This document shows, piece by piece, positions 53,485 to 64,000 of a DNA stretch of 64,000 nt. Each line of letters begins with the position of its first letter. Within the stretch, counting starts at the first letter, position 1. The notes below the pieces were generated by a model that saw nothing but the letters and a program-made list of their open reading frames with translations, did no database searches and had not been told where the DNA came from. This DNA is from Nematostella vectensis (Eukaryota; Cnidaria; Anthozoa; Actiniaria; Edwardsiidae): the NCBI RefSeq assembly GCF_932526225.1, contig NC_064037.1, positions 5,282,703 through 5,346,702 of the forward strand, read 5' to 3'. The position numbers and the translations under genes were made by a program.

Positions 53485-56400
53485 TCACTTGAATTGGATT
53501 GCATCCTTGGCAGGAATTCCTGACATTGCCTCCCCTAGATCCTCACTCAGCTCTGCAAGCTTTTTAGGATTGTTATAATGAGTGACAGCTTGAGCCATTG
53601 CCCAGGCGCGCTTGGCTGGGTTTCCACTTCTGAAGATGCCAGAGCCAACAAACACCCCATCAACACCCAATTGCATTAGAAGTGACACATCAGCTGGGGT
53701 TGCTACAGAATAAATAGAAAGTCTTTTAGCATAAAAGCAATAAATAAGAAAGGGGCCAATACTGTTAACATTTTATTCATTCATTATACATTTATTCAAT
53801 TTCCACCAGTTATAATGCTAGGCTCCAAATCAAGTACCCCCCTTTAGTGTATTGTTAGTAAGCACTGTAAGCAATGTCATAAGGGGTCTGTGCCACAGGG
53901 TTTATTGCGTCCTAAGAGGTTCTTTCACATCCCTTCGGTTCAGGTTAGTGTAGTGCAGCTTGAAAAGACCGGACCTCCGGTTTAGCGTCCTTATCCGAGA
54001 AGACTGGAAACACGGGAGAATAACTTCGACTAACTTGTGACGCAAATTCGAATCAAGGCAGGAACACGGAAAAAATCCCCTGTTTGCACCAGGATTCAAA
54101 CCTGGGCCACAGCGGTGAGTGGCTGACGCGCTAGCACACTAGGCCACCAACATATTATGGAAACCTCATTAGAGGAAAAAAATATGATCCCAAATAAAAT
54201 TAAAATTAAAAAAAAACTACATAAATTTGCTTAACCCTGTTTGTTTGGTTTTTATTCAACACTAACTGTATTGGATTTCAGTAAAACTATGTGTTCTCAG
54301 GGTATATGTATACAGGTTAGAAGTCCTCTAAATGGCCAAAAAACCTCACTCCCCTCCCCAGGTTCAAACTCTTCAATACATACCTTAGATATTATGTACT
54401 TATGGTTATTAAGGGTTATGATAATGCATTTTAAAATCTAAAATAAATGTTACACCCTTAAAATAATAGTCACAGTACCTAGTCCTCCAGCAGCAAAGTT
54501 CACCACAGGTAGCCTCCCTAGTTCCACAGTCCTCTCTAGTACATCCATAGGTACCCTGAGTTCTTTGGCATAAGTATACAGCTCTGGCTTGTCAAGCCCC
54601 TGAGCATAGCGAATCTGTGAGCGAATTGCACGGGCGTGACGAACAGCCTCTGAAACATCTCCTAGTAAAAAACAATGAAAAGCATTCAAATAAATCATGC
54701 TACAGCTGCAGAAAAGCCCAGTGTGGGGTAGGTGGGGGAGGGGGGGAGGGAGGGTGAGACCTCCAACCACCCCCCCCAAAAAAAAAAAAAAACAAAGCTA
54801 CCCTCAACCTTTTAGCTTGTATCAAATCAATCCCTAGAGAGTGTTGCCCTTAATTTTATCCATGGTTATTGTTCTGGTTTAAAAAGATAAATGACAATAT
54901 CTAGTTATCTAGTCTAATGGAATGGAACTAAAAGTTGAAGAAAAATATCTATATGAAGTATATACCTGTGCCTGCCTGCCCTTTAGTGCGTATCATAGCT
55001 GCACCCTCTGATATTCTTCTGAGTGCCTCGCCCAAGTCACGTGCACCACACACAAACGGCACCTTAAACTTGTGCTTGTCGATATGGTTTGCATCGTCAG
55101 CAGGAGTGAGGACTAAAAAAAGGGTTTTAATCTCAAAAGTCTCAAACTGTAAAATGACAAATATACACAATATACTCACAACTCTTCTATGCATTACAGA
55201 AAAAAAGCAGTTTTGTCTTGCTACAATATCTTTCTAAAGTTTTATGCTTATAATTCTAACCTTCTGATTCATCAACCATGTCTACTCCAAGAACTTCTAG
55301 GATTTGTGCTTCTGCAAAGTGTCCAATTCTTGCTTTTGCCATGACAGGAATGGTGACAGCATTAATAATCTCCTTGATAAGCTACAGGGAGAAATACTAA
55401 TAAGTCAGGTAAAATGCAACAAAATATATAAAAATTAAAATCATAGTACTGCAAGGCTTGTGTAAAATAGTGAGGGGTGACACTAATTCAAGGACATTTT
55501 TTAAGAACAGTCAGTCAATACCTTTGGGTCCGTCATGCGAGCGACACCTCCCTCTTTACGGATATCTGAAGGTATCTTTTCCAGGGCCATCACAGCACAA
55601 GCACCAGCATTCTCTGCCACAACAGCTTCCTCTGCATTTGTCACATCCATGATAATCCCACCTTTGGCCATCTGAGCCAGACCTGACTTGACTTTGAAAG
55701 TCCCTGAGAATCACAGTTACAAAACTTTTGTATAATTTTAAAAATTATTTGCTTATCTTTATACAAATGTAACAAGCTTGTTTTTTTTATACAGGACTAG
55801 TGGGGCAAAAGCATGTACACCTCTGATAAAACTTTTGTACTTCAAATGTCCTTCAAATGAATTTAATTTGTAATAAAAACTACTTCAGTTTCAGATATTA
55901 CCTGTTTTGTGTTGATATGGTGCCACAAGTCCAGGCACCTTCTTCACTTCTTCTAAAGATAAGTTGCTGACTTCTGAAATAAGATGTACTTATGTTTTAC
56001 ATACCACTTCACTATTGCAGTTTTATTATTACATTTAATCGGAAGCTTGTTTGCAATTTTCATAACTCTGTTCACTCTGACTGAGTTAGGTGTAAACCAG
56101 ATGACATAACCTCATAGCTGTCAACCTCACCTTAGTAAAAATCTTGAGAAAATACAGTAAATGTATCAGAAGTACCAAGATAGCTAATGCGGGAGAATAC
56201 AGTCAATGTATGGATATTTTCAAGAAAATTAGGCCTGAGAAAAGGTTCAAAACCTTGAGACTACCGCCTAATGCGGGAGAGTTGACAGCTATGTAACCTG
56301 GAAACATACCTGGGGTATCATTATGCAATGATATTAAACAGTATATTTCGTTTTCTGGACTATTTGTCCTGGTATAAAATTAGGTAATTGTCTAAAACCC

Positions 56401-56829
56401 TTAAATTATAGAAGCCAGGGAGTATTGATTAAAATCAATTATCAGCTTTTAGATATGGTTGGGAATGCCGTTGTTTGATAATAGGAGTTATAATTTAATA
56501 TCTCCCACATTACTTTGTCAAAGTTCATTTTTTCTCTGAAGACATTTTGCTTTTTCATCAAAGTAATGCAAATAATTTTGTGGTCGAATTTAAAGGCACT
56601 CTTAGCATACAGATTCTAAATAAATATGGATGTTCTAAATCGATCTTGGTATCAACAAACTAAAATGGTTCCAGGAACAGTAGTCAAAATAGTATGCTTG
56701 TTGGGTTGCATAACAAACGTTTTGAATTCAGAGGAGCAATACAACAGAAAATAAATAGTAAAAAAAATAGAAGAGGTATTTACCGCTTGTTGGGTCATTT
56801 CTAATGGTGTGTGGGAGAGAATCGCTCAT
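53485..56829 (-). CDS. PDX1: PDX1/SNZ, pyridoxal-5'-phosphate synthase lyase subunit (PdxS family)
   Basis: Seven minus-strand exons in perfect phase: 56829-56784, 55973-55902, 55703-55522, 55381-55261, 55112-54966, 54661-54479 and 53702-53485, giving 322 residues. The family makes pyridoxal 5'-phosphate from a pentose phosphate, a triose phosphate and ammonia in a (beta/alpha)8 barrel. Seen are [20 protein letters not shown], the first catalytic Lys region [25 protein letters not shown], the second catalytic Lys region [11 protein letters not shown], the phosphate-binding NFAAGG, and [12 protein letters not shown]. The start ATG encodes [15 protein letters not shown], similar to a short family N-terminus. 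Ammonia would come from PDX2, encoded head to head 417 bp away. Intron 6 contains a SINE. Confidence 0.97.
53870..54150 (-). mobile_element. tRNA-derived SINE
   Basis: Read on the minus strand from about 54150, it has a box A-like TGGCCTAGTGTG, then GCGCGTCAGCC, and box B GGTTTGAATCC about 45 nt later. A non-tRNA body follows (GATAAGGACGCTAAACCGGA) to about 53870. The tRNA part lacks a proper anticodon arm and CCA-end stem, which fits a SINE head rather than a tRNA gene. It lies in the last PDX1 intron, in the same orientation as the gene. Confidence 0.8.
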
Positions 56830-57246
56830 TTTAGCGGTGTAGATCGTCTAAAATCAAATCTGAGCGTCAAAAGCCCGCAAAGAACAACTGATCACTGACG
56901 CAATGTACTTTACACGTGTACTGGGTAACCTGGCTGCTCATTACATAACTTCTCCGTGTAGGGAGGGGAGAGGAGGAGAGCTCATTATTTAACGCGAGCA
57001 ATAAAAAGCCAGATTGCCGAACTCTCAATCAAGATTGTATCCCAAACTTTTTTGGGAATAGAAACTCTGAATAACTAAAAATAAAACAAAATTACTGTTG
57101 TAAGCACTGCACAAAACCTTCATTTTGGCGAAATAGTGATGTCCTGGGTACGAGTCAGGAACGCCTGATGCGTTTCGACGTGTGATTACAAACCAAAACG
57201 TGCCAGATACTATCTAGCTCAAACTTTTCCGACTTTCTCATCAGCT
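56830..57246. promoter_or_regulatory. Bidirectional promoter region of PDX1 and PDX2
   Basis: 417 bp between the two divergent start codons. It includes GA-rich AGGGAGGGGAGAGGAGGAGA near 56961 and no obvious TATA box close to either ATG. Co-regulation of the two synthase subunits from one interval is inferred from layout. Confidence 0.65.
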
Positions 57247-58437
57247 ATGGGTGACAAAGAGGCCGTTACACTGCGCATAGGTGTGTTGGCTCTTCAGGGG
57301 GGGTTCTTTGAGCACGAAGCTTCTCTTATGAAGGCGCTGAAATATCACCAATTCGAAAAGTTGATCGAGATGGAAGTCGTCGAAGTTCGTGATCCTGAGA
57401 ATGTGGCGGACCTTGATGGTCTAATTCTCCCGGGAGGGGAGAGCACGACTATGGGTTTGTTTCTGCGCTCAAATGGTCTGGATGTCAGGATTCGAGAATG
57501 GATCCATTCGCCAGAGAGGAAAGCAATCGCTTGGGGGACTTGCGCAGGGCTAATCTTGATGTCGAATAGCCTTGAAGGGCAGAAAGGAGGCGGACAAGAC
57601 AAGGTAAGAGAGGGAGCGTCGTTAGTGATTTCATTGCAGAAAAGTGTAATATTTGGGATGTTGACGGTGGCTTGGGGCAAGGCATTCCATTATTGGATCG
57701 GTCTTACAAAGAAAAAAAGGCTTGAAACAGTTCACCCTTGGGATTAAGGACCTTAGCAGTATTGGAACCATGGTATTTACGTAACTCCAACCGTGTTTTT
57801 ACCCATAGGACCCATTGTAACCCTAGCCCCTATCAAAGATTTAACAGTCCTTACTATCACTGGGTTCTCTTTTCTTCCTTGACCCTGGGTACAAGTGGAA
57901 TGGACCCTGGCATGTGAGGATGCTAGAGTAATAGATGACCATTAAACATAAGACAAGAAGATGTGACAAAGCACCTTGCAGCATTATGTAATTTCATGTC
58001 CAGAAAGTTAACCATTACCAGTATATGTATGTTTGTATAAACTGTTTCGTTGACTTTCTCCTTCTTTCCAGCTTGGAGGAATTGATGTTACAACCTCTAG
58101 GAATTTCTTTGGAAGACAACTAAACAGTTTCGAGGCTCCATTAAATCTTAAGAGTGAGGAACTCATTACTGCCTTCAGAAGCAGAACAAAAGGTCTACCT
58201 GTTGACCAGGCTGGTTGCCATGGTGTTTTTATCAGAGCTCCTGCTGTAATGACCATCAATAGTCCAGATGTGGCTGTTTTAGCTACAGTAGACTTACCCA
58301 CTAGTGATAAACCAGTTATTGTAGCAGTGTCTCAAAACAATATGATGGCCACTGCATTTCATCCAGAGCTGACTGAAGACCCAGGTTGGCATGCTTACTT
58401 TCTACAGAAGGTCTTAAATGCTAAAAGTAGTTCTTAA
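57247..58437 (+). CDS. PDX2: PDX2/SNO, pyridoxal-5'-phosphate synthase glutaminase subunit (PdxT family)
   Basis: Two exons, 57247-57603 and 58072-58437, phase 0, giving 240 residues. It belongs to the class I glutamine amidotransferase fold and releases ammonia from glutamine for PDX1. Seen are the N-terminal strand RIGVLALQGGFFEHE, the oxyanion motif LPGGESTTMGLFLR, the nucleophile Cys in AWGTCAGLILMS, FGRQLNSFEAPLN, and the His/Glu pair in ATAFHPELTED. All three catalytic residues are present. Length is slightly above bacterial PdxT. AATAAA lies near 58534. The intron is 468 bp, and its near-start carries in-frame codons before a stop. Confidence 0.97.
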
Positions 58438-58861
58438 TAATTTTACTAAGATACTGTATGCTTGTAATCTTTTTATTGCTATTAATGAATTCCTGGTAAT
58501 ATTTACAAAACTCAAATATGTAAATAACGTCAAAATAAACTGTACAATGTCTGTAACATTATCTTCTTTCATTTCACCAGAAAAAAACTCTGGGGGAGGG
58601 GGGGTCTTTCTATATAAGTAAAGTGGACCATCCTTAGACATGAAAGCCATCAGAAATGAGATGTGTGCTTGATGGAGGGGCAATTGAATTCAGCAAAACT
58701 AAAAATGTGTTTAATTTAGCTGCTTTCTAAGAGTTAAACATCGCTTTGACCACACCCAATAAGCTCTCTTAGGGGTAAGAACTGCTTAGGGTTAAAATCA
58801 CCCCCATCTGTTTTTGTAGGAGTGGGGTGAGGGGCGCAGAAAGCAGGATGCTAAGTAGCAA

Positions 58862-60651
58862 TTATAACTTTGGCTCATAACTTCTAAGTTCATGATCCAA
58901 TAGCTTGCCCCAGACTGCATTATATGGGTGCACATAAATAGTTGCCACATTATTGTTATTTACAATGTGCCTTCTCTCATTTGCCCACTTGAATATTGAT
59001 CCCTCCAGGTTATAGAGGTTCATTTTATTTTTAATTGCCTTTTGTTCTGGCTTTCCAAGTTCTTTCATAAGCCTGTCAACAATGGCAGATGATCGGTATC
59101 CAATAGAGCAGTAAGCTACCACAGTCTTTTGCTCTTCTGATGAGTCTAAAAAAATACACATCTTAGGTAAATTTTCTATAAAAGCTGTGAGCGTTAAATG
59201 TCCATCTCTTTCTTGTTATGTCTTTAGGGTTAGAGAATGCTGCATTCTACACTGTTTAGGGGAGGGGCACATTTCGCAGATCTGATGAGTGGAGTGTATA
59301 TCATGTGTAAGAAATATGAATTTAAAGACATACTGCAGACTGAGACCTAGACTGAAGGATTATTTGTGTTCCTTAGATGCAATAGAAACAGACAAAAAAT
59401 TGTATAAGCTTGAAATAAAAAGTGATGAGCATACTTTCCAACTCTTTACCTTTTAACAGTAACAATTAGCCTGTAGACATACAAGAAGCCACTTTATTTG
59501 CAATCCCTAACATGCCTTACCTGTAGCATTGTCGATTAAATTGATTACATCCTTAATGTCAGAGATGTCTGGGTTCACTGAAATAGCATTTGGAAGATGA
59601 CTGACACTAAACTCACTCTTGCTTCTTGTATCCTACATAATGAAAAGGATGTAAAAATAAGCTAGAAATAGCCTCATTAGATCCATGGTTAAGATCCGTC
59701 TACATTAGTGGAAGCCACTGTAAAATTATGATCTAAACATCATAGCATAAAAAATTGTTAAAACCTGTCATGCACAGCACTGTCCAAGTACACTACACTC
59801 TATTTTTTATAAGTACGTCTAATTTTCAGTTGACACCGTTCTTATTTTAGGAACATTTTAAGGCTGAATATGATCTTAATGATGTTCTTAAATGTTAGTG
59901 GATATAAAAATGTAATACACAATTAATTATTATGAAGAGAATTACACAGATGATCAATAGCAATAATATTAGGTTGTTATTATGAGCACAATTTAATTAT
60001 GCATTTTAATACGCATCAGGACTAAAAACGCAATATTTCTCTGCTATATTAGCCTCGACATGCCGGCGCAAACCCAGGGTCAGCTGCAGGGGGTGCACAA
60101 TTATATATTATTATGAGAAAAAACATAGTATTTGAAGGTTCCAATAGGAAGTGACCCAATAGCCACAAAGGGGGGTGCGCGCGCATACTGCACACCCCCT
60201 GTGCACCTTGAATGTTCTTAAAATTTGATGTAATTTCAGGCTGGACATTCTTATAAAAAGGTTCTTATAAAAGAAAGAGTGTATGTGAAGAATGACAGAC
60301 CAATATTACCACTAACCTTACACTGGCAAAATCAAGTAACTATTACCTTAACCTTGATCAACGCCACATTGCTGCCCCCCCCCCCCCCCCCCTTCCTAAA
60401 ACATATCCCTTCCCCTTCAATACAATATAATAAAGCATATGCTATGCAATATATACCAAAAGTACTAGCTTGCGTTCACTTTCGTCAGAGCTTTCTCGGC
60501 GTACAATGGCGGCTAGTTCGTCTGTTGATATCTGAGGTACGTTGGGAAATCGTGTACGAATCATGTTCAAAGTTGTGCGAGTTCCGAAACCAAGTGAACA
60601 GCCATTACGGGAAATCTCGATATCCGCCATTTTATCCGGAATTGTTCGCAT
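58862..60651 (-). CDS. Single-domain rhodanese-like protein
   Basis: Three minus-strand exons, 60651-60457, 59632-59521 and 59145-58862, join in phase to 196 residues. Rhodanese features are LVLLDTRSKSEFSVSHLPNA (the CH2A-like entry motif), and the active-site loop VAYCSIGYRSSAIV, with Cys followed by G-x-R-S, as in sulfurtransferases. The end carries LYNLEGSIFKWANERR, typical of the C-terminal helix of the domain. Exon 1 uses the weaker donor GTATAT, chosen because it keeps phase and rebuilds the motif. Substrate unknown; persulfide transfer is inferred from the Cys. Head to head with the methyltransferase gene. Confidence 0.92.
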
Positions 60652-60934
60652 CCATAAGCATTACCTTCAAATCTCACCAATGGTTCAAACACAATTTAGT
60701 CAAATGATTAAAATGCCGATTATAAAACAAACTTTTTCTACCTCAATAAGGAAAATGGTGAAATAAAGAAGACAGCACCGGCTAAAAACAACTTGGTCTT
60801 TACGAATAGAAGTCTACAGTCGATGAGTTGTCGGTCACAAGCGAGAGGCTCACGAAGAATCCACGAACATGTGAGAAGTTTTAAAAAAAGTTGTAGCTCG
60901 TCGTCGCGTCTGACGTCTGTTTTCGCGCAAAGCA
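60652..60934. promoter_or_regulatory. Divergent 5' region between the rhodanese and PCMT1-like genes
   Basis: 283 bp between start codons on opposite strands. No TATA box is obvious. A shared promoter is inferred from spacing. Confidence 0.5.
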
Positions 60935-62471
60935 ATGCTTTTGAGTCGCGAAAGACAGGTAGCGTTAAGTATTATTATCTTTGTGTCTACTATCCTTTGC
61001 TCCTGCTATCATAACGCAAACGCAGAAACAGACTTCTGTTTTAAAGATAAGTGCGGGAGAAGTTCAAAGCAAGGGGAGCATTGGATAACAGAGACCAACA
61101 AACCAACATCAGCACCAAAAGTCGCAGTCGAAGAAGTCGACATCTCTACAGGAATGGAGTGGCACTCTCATGGAATAAATAACAATGATCTTGTAACACA
61201 GCTAAGGCAATTCGACATCATAAAGTCAAGCCGAATTGAGGAAGCTATGAGAATGGTTGACCGGGCGAATTACTGCCATCACAACCCCTACAATGATTCT
61301 CCTCAGTTCATTGGATATGGAGTGACAATAAGTGCTCCCCACATGCACGCACACGCTTTAGAATTACTCAAAGACAATATAAGAGAAGGAGCAAAAGTCC
61401 TGGATGTCGGATCGGGTAGGTTTTAACTGATCGGGGAGGTGGTTAAATGAGGCCATGAGTTTATCCTCCCCACGCACTCCACCCTGAAAAATAAGCATCT
61501 AATACCACTACCCTAGACTGATGATATTGCAAAACCGAGGGGGGGGGGGGGTTTCTGTTTATCCTCCCCACCCACTCCACCCTGAAAAATAAGCATCTAA
61601 TACCACTACCCTAGACTGATGATATTGCAAAACCGAGGGGGGGGGGGGGGGGTTAAAATGATTAGTCAATGATAAAATCATTGAGACGTCTTCCTGCTCA
61701 CATTTCTAGGGAGTGGTTATCTCACTGCTGTCATGGCCATTATGGTGGGGAAGACTGGTAAAGTGGTTGGGATTGATCACATCCAAGAGCTTGTTGATAT
61801 GTCAAGAAAAAATGTCCTGAAGGGGAATGCCAACCTTCTGGAAGAAAACAGACTTATTTTGGTCACTGGTGATGGAAGAAAAGGATATTCTCAAGGTATG
61901 TGAAATAAAGTAGCAAGTGTGGCAAGCGTCCATTAGTTGTTTCTTTAACAAATATAAGAAGACTAGTCAAATTTTGACTGACAGTACTTGTTTTTATAGT
62001 TTTTGTTAGAACCAGAGCTATACTAGACATAGCTCCACTTATAAAACGCACCCTAATTTTGGAGGCCATTTTGGGATATAGAAGTGTCTTATTCATGGTA
62101 ATACCAAAGGTTCCAGTGCTTTTTTTCTTTGTCCTTAGAGGTTACTAGAAATAGTCTGCAGCAGAGTCATTTAGGAAAGAATCTGAGCCTTGAGCAAAAT
62201 AAATGGGTAAATATGAACTTATTTTGCCTCTTTTATTATTTCAGAAGGACCATACGATGCCATCCATGTGGGCGCCGCCGCTGATCCATTTCCAGAAGAG
62301 TTAGTTAAACAGTTGAAGCCAGGAGGAAGGATTCTTCTACCAGTGGGTCCAGACCATGGTACCCAATGGCTAGAACAGGTAGATAAGGACGAAGAGGATA
62401 ATGTCAAGAGAAAGAAACTGATGAGGGTAAGATATGTACCATTGACTAACAAGGAAGAGCAGTTATCTTAA
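60935..62471 (+). CDS. PCMT1: Protein-L-isoaspartate (D-aspartate) O-methyltransferase with N-terminal signal
   Basis: Three exons, 60935-61415, 61710-61895 and 62245-62471, in phase, giving 297 residues. The enzyme uses S-adenosylmethionine to methylate damaged isoaspartyl residues. Seen are the substrate-side motif [20 protein letters not shown], motif [21 protein letters not shown], motif [17 protein letters not shown] and [12 protein letters not shown], ending in [12 protein letters not shown]. About 70 extra residues precede the catalytic domain. They begin with [13 protein letters not shown] (signal-like) and end in a Thr/Lys/Glu-rich linker, so entry into the secretory pathway is possible. 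The GTAAGA near the 3' end (62427) is not used, since the frame runs on to match the family terminus. AATAAA lies near 62480. Confidence 0.95.
61457..61650. repeat. Tandem ~100-bp duplication with G-runs in a PCMT1 intron
   Basis: TTTATCCTCCCCACGCACTC (about 61460) and TTTATCCTCCCCACCCACTC (about 61558) open two almost identical copies. Each ends in a run of a dozen or more G. Confidence 0.93.
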
Positions 62472-62614
62472 AGAGTATACAATAAAATTCAATTAAAGAA
62501 TGTGAAAAAGATGCTAAATAAAACATCTATATTTCTAAGGAAATAAGTTATCAATCCGTTGTGGACAGAGTTAATAATAAGACTAGTGTCAGAGAGGTTG
62601 GTACTTGCTTTTTA

Positions 62615-63194
62615 TGCACTAGTCACTTGAAACCCCCACCCCATGGTCAAGAGGAAAGGTGGAGGATTAGACTTTGACCCTGTACAAAACAGAGAAAAGG
62701 CCCCACCCCCACGGGACAAAACTGCTGTCAAATGCCCCTTGGGATGCAAACTATAGTCAACTACCAACAACAAGTAATCTGATATAAGCTATTATCTTTT
62801 AAAGCCAGTACACTTCAGCGAATATGTACTAATATCTATAAAGATAACAGTTACCAAAAAAAAAATAAAAAAAATAATTATTTCCATCTGGCATTAGTTA
62901 TAATTCTTATTTGTTTTTGCACATCTCGCCATGCAGCTTGCCACATGCTGATACTTGGAATTGCCTGCTACCAAAGAAGAAGAGTCTCTCTCAAACCAGA
63001 CTTTTGCATAGTAAATTTGTGATGTTATTCATTTGTCCCCAAGTTCCCATGGTTAGGACAATTCTTAAGAGTTGAAAACTTTCAATTCTCCCACCCCCTC
63101 AGGACAGATTCTTGTTCAAAAGTGCTCTCAACCCCCACATTAACCTCACACTTTCCCGGGATCATGGGGGTGGGGGTTTCAAAAGACTAGTGCA
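62615..63194. mobile_element. PIF/Harbinger-like MITE, TTA target duplication
   Basis: A 580-bp element after PCMT1. The left end is TGCACTAGTCACTTGAAACC and the right end GGTTTCAAAAGACTAGTGCA, an inverted repeat continuing through CCCCACCCC. TTA lies directly outside both ends (62612-62614 and 63195-63197). The terminal TGCAC matches the 45533-46145 element. No coding frame lies inside. Confidence 0.78.
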
Positions 63195-63791
63195 TTAATG
63201 GTAGTAAGAAATTACTTCTTGAATCAAAACTGTTCTAGTTGTAATGCTGTCTCAAACCTAGGTTTTTTTCTTCTATACAAGTTTTTTTCTCTAAGAACCT
63301 TCTCTAAATGTCGTTACAAAGCCAACAACAAAATTTGTGTCAGTGTCAAACAAGTTTTAAAGATGTTGTTTACTTGTTATCTGCTTCTTCTGTATGAGAA
63401 TAATTGAAACCGAAACACCAGTCACAAAACCTGATACTCATCCAGATAATTTTTTATTCAATTTTTTTCAGAATGTATCTAACAGTATTTGAATAAGGAT
63501 TACTAAGAATTACTAAGAACAGATAAGAAATCTTACCAACTATAGATCCGGGGTTGTATTTCTGGCATGAAAGCAATACATATTATGTATAAATTTGCAG
63601 TTCTCTCTTGGGAAAAAAATCAAACTGCTAGACAAGCTGGTCTTCTACAAAACTGGGACCATGTTCCAGGTGTGTAGAAGCACAAGGTTTTGACAACAGC
63701 ACTCTAGTAAAAGAATTTCAACCTGAAAGATGGTCAGCTTTCGCAGCAGCAGTGTTAATTGTTGGAGTTTGCTATTTGGGTTTGAAGTTTT

Positions 63792-63944
63792 CTAGTCTTC
63801 ATCAGGCATGAAGTACTGGGTTGCCCACGTCTTGTTGATTTCGTCAACCCGCACTAAGCAGTGGAAGTCGTTGGCAAGGTTTGACTCATCTTTAGCTTGG
63901 CGAATGTCATATGCTTTGTCGTATTTTGCTTCAAGAACATCAAT
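63792..63944 (-). CDS. Terminal exon of an unidentified gene that continues past the window
   Basis: The acceptor TTTTTCTATAG is followed by an open frame of 50 codons to TAG. It includes EAKYDKAYDIRQAKDESNLA and VDEINKTWATQYFMPDED. The exon enters in phase 0. The composition is charged and protein-like, but no family was recognised. The rest of the gene lies beyond position 64000. Confidence 0.65.
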   Translation of the reverse strand: MDVLEAKYDKAYDIRQAKDESNLANDFHCLVRVDEINKTWATQYFMPDED

Positions 63945-64000
63945 CTATAGAAAAAAAGAAGTTGTTCTTTGTAAACATGTCAGGCAATAACTGTTTTGAG

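Noticed and set aside
54080-54150. A tRNA gene on the minus strand
   Set aside because: Box A- and box B-like words are present, but no anticodon arm or acceptor stem forms, and a SINE body follows; called a SINE.
62427-62471. 5' splice site AGG|GTAAGA in the last PCMT1 exon
   Set aside because: The frame continues across it into [12 protein letters not shown], which matches the family C-terminus, so the site is not needed.

Overview
The window is animal nuclear DNA, most likely from an anthozoan cnidarian (sea anemone or coral-like). The genes are multi-exon with GT-AG introns, the proteins are close to vertebrate families (LACTB, ODAD1/CCDC114, CUSTOS, caspase, PCMT1), and an intact SNZ/SNO (PDX1/PDX2) vitamin B6 synthase pair is present, a pathway most animals lack. 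All identifications were made by eye from translated sequence; no database was searched.

Layout. 1-3150: repeat-rich DNA upstream of LACTB. 3151-21781 (+): LACTB, at least 8 exons. Its 11.4-kb second intron holds a complete but decayed BEL/Pao LTR retrotransposon (5939-13038, minus) and a broken rhodopsin-like GPCR copy; later introns hold a LINE fragment and minisatellites. 23402-27548 (+): an ODAD1/CCDC114/CCDC63-type ciliary coiled-coil gene, whose exon 4 end plus splice donor has expanded into about 25 tandem 71-bp copies. 27694-39143: a mobile-element cluster. It contains two inverted-repeat elements, an outer inverted-repeat element (30196-39143) with a RecQ-like helicase remnant, and, nested in one arm of that, a 5.2-kb DNA transposon (30264-35489). 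The nested element has imperfect terminal inverted repeats, an 8-bp target duplication and a multi-exon transposase-like gene ending in a RING-like finger and a papain-like domain. The uninterrupted arm 3.5 kb away serves as its empty site.

40100-41221 (+): a PRRT-like multi-pass membrane protein. 42503-46730 (-): CUSTOS (C12orf43-like), six phase-consistent exons. 46993-47278 (+): a coding exon of unknown affiliation. 48540-49729 (-): an unknown multi-pass membrane protein broken once at a T-run. 50530-52217 (+): an executioner-type caspase.

53485-58437: PDX1 (minus) and PDX2 (plus), head to head across 417 bp; together they would form pyridoxal-5'-phosphate synthase. 58862-62471: a single-domain rhodanese gene (minus) and a protein-isoaspartate methyltransferase with a signal peptide (plus), head to head across 283 bp. 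63792-63944 (-): terminal exon of a gene that runs off the window.

Exon boundaries come from splice consensus and phase agreement. LACTB exon 1/2, the caspase N-terminus and parts of the transposase-like gene remain unresolved.
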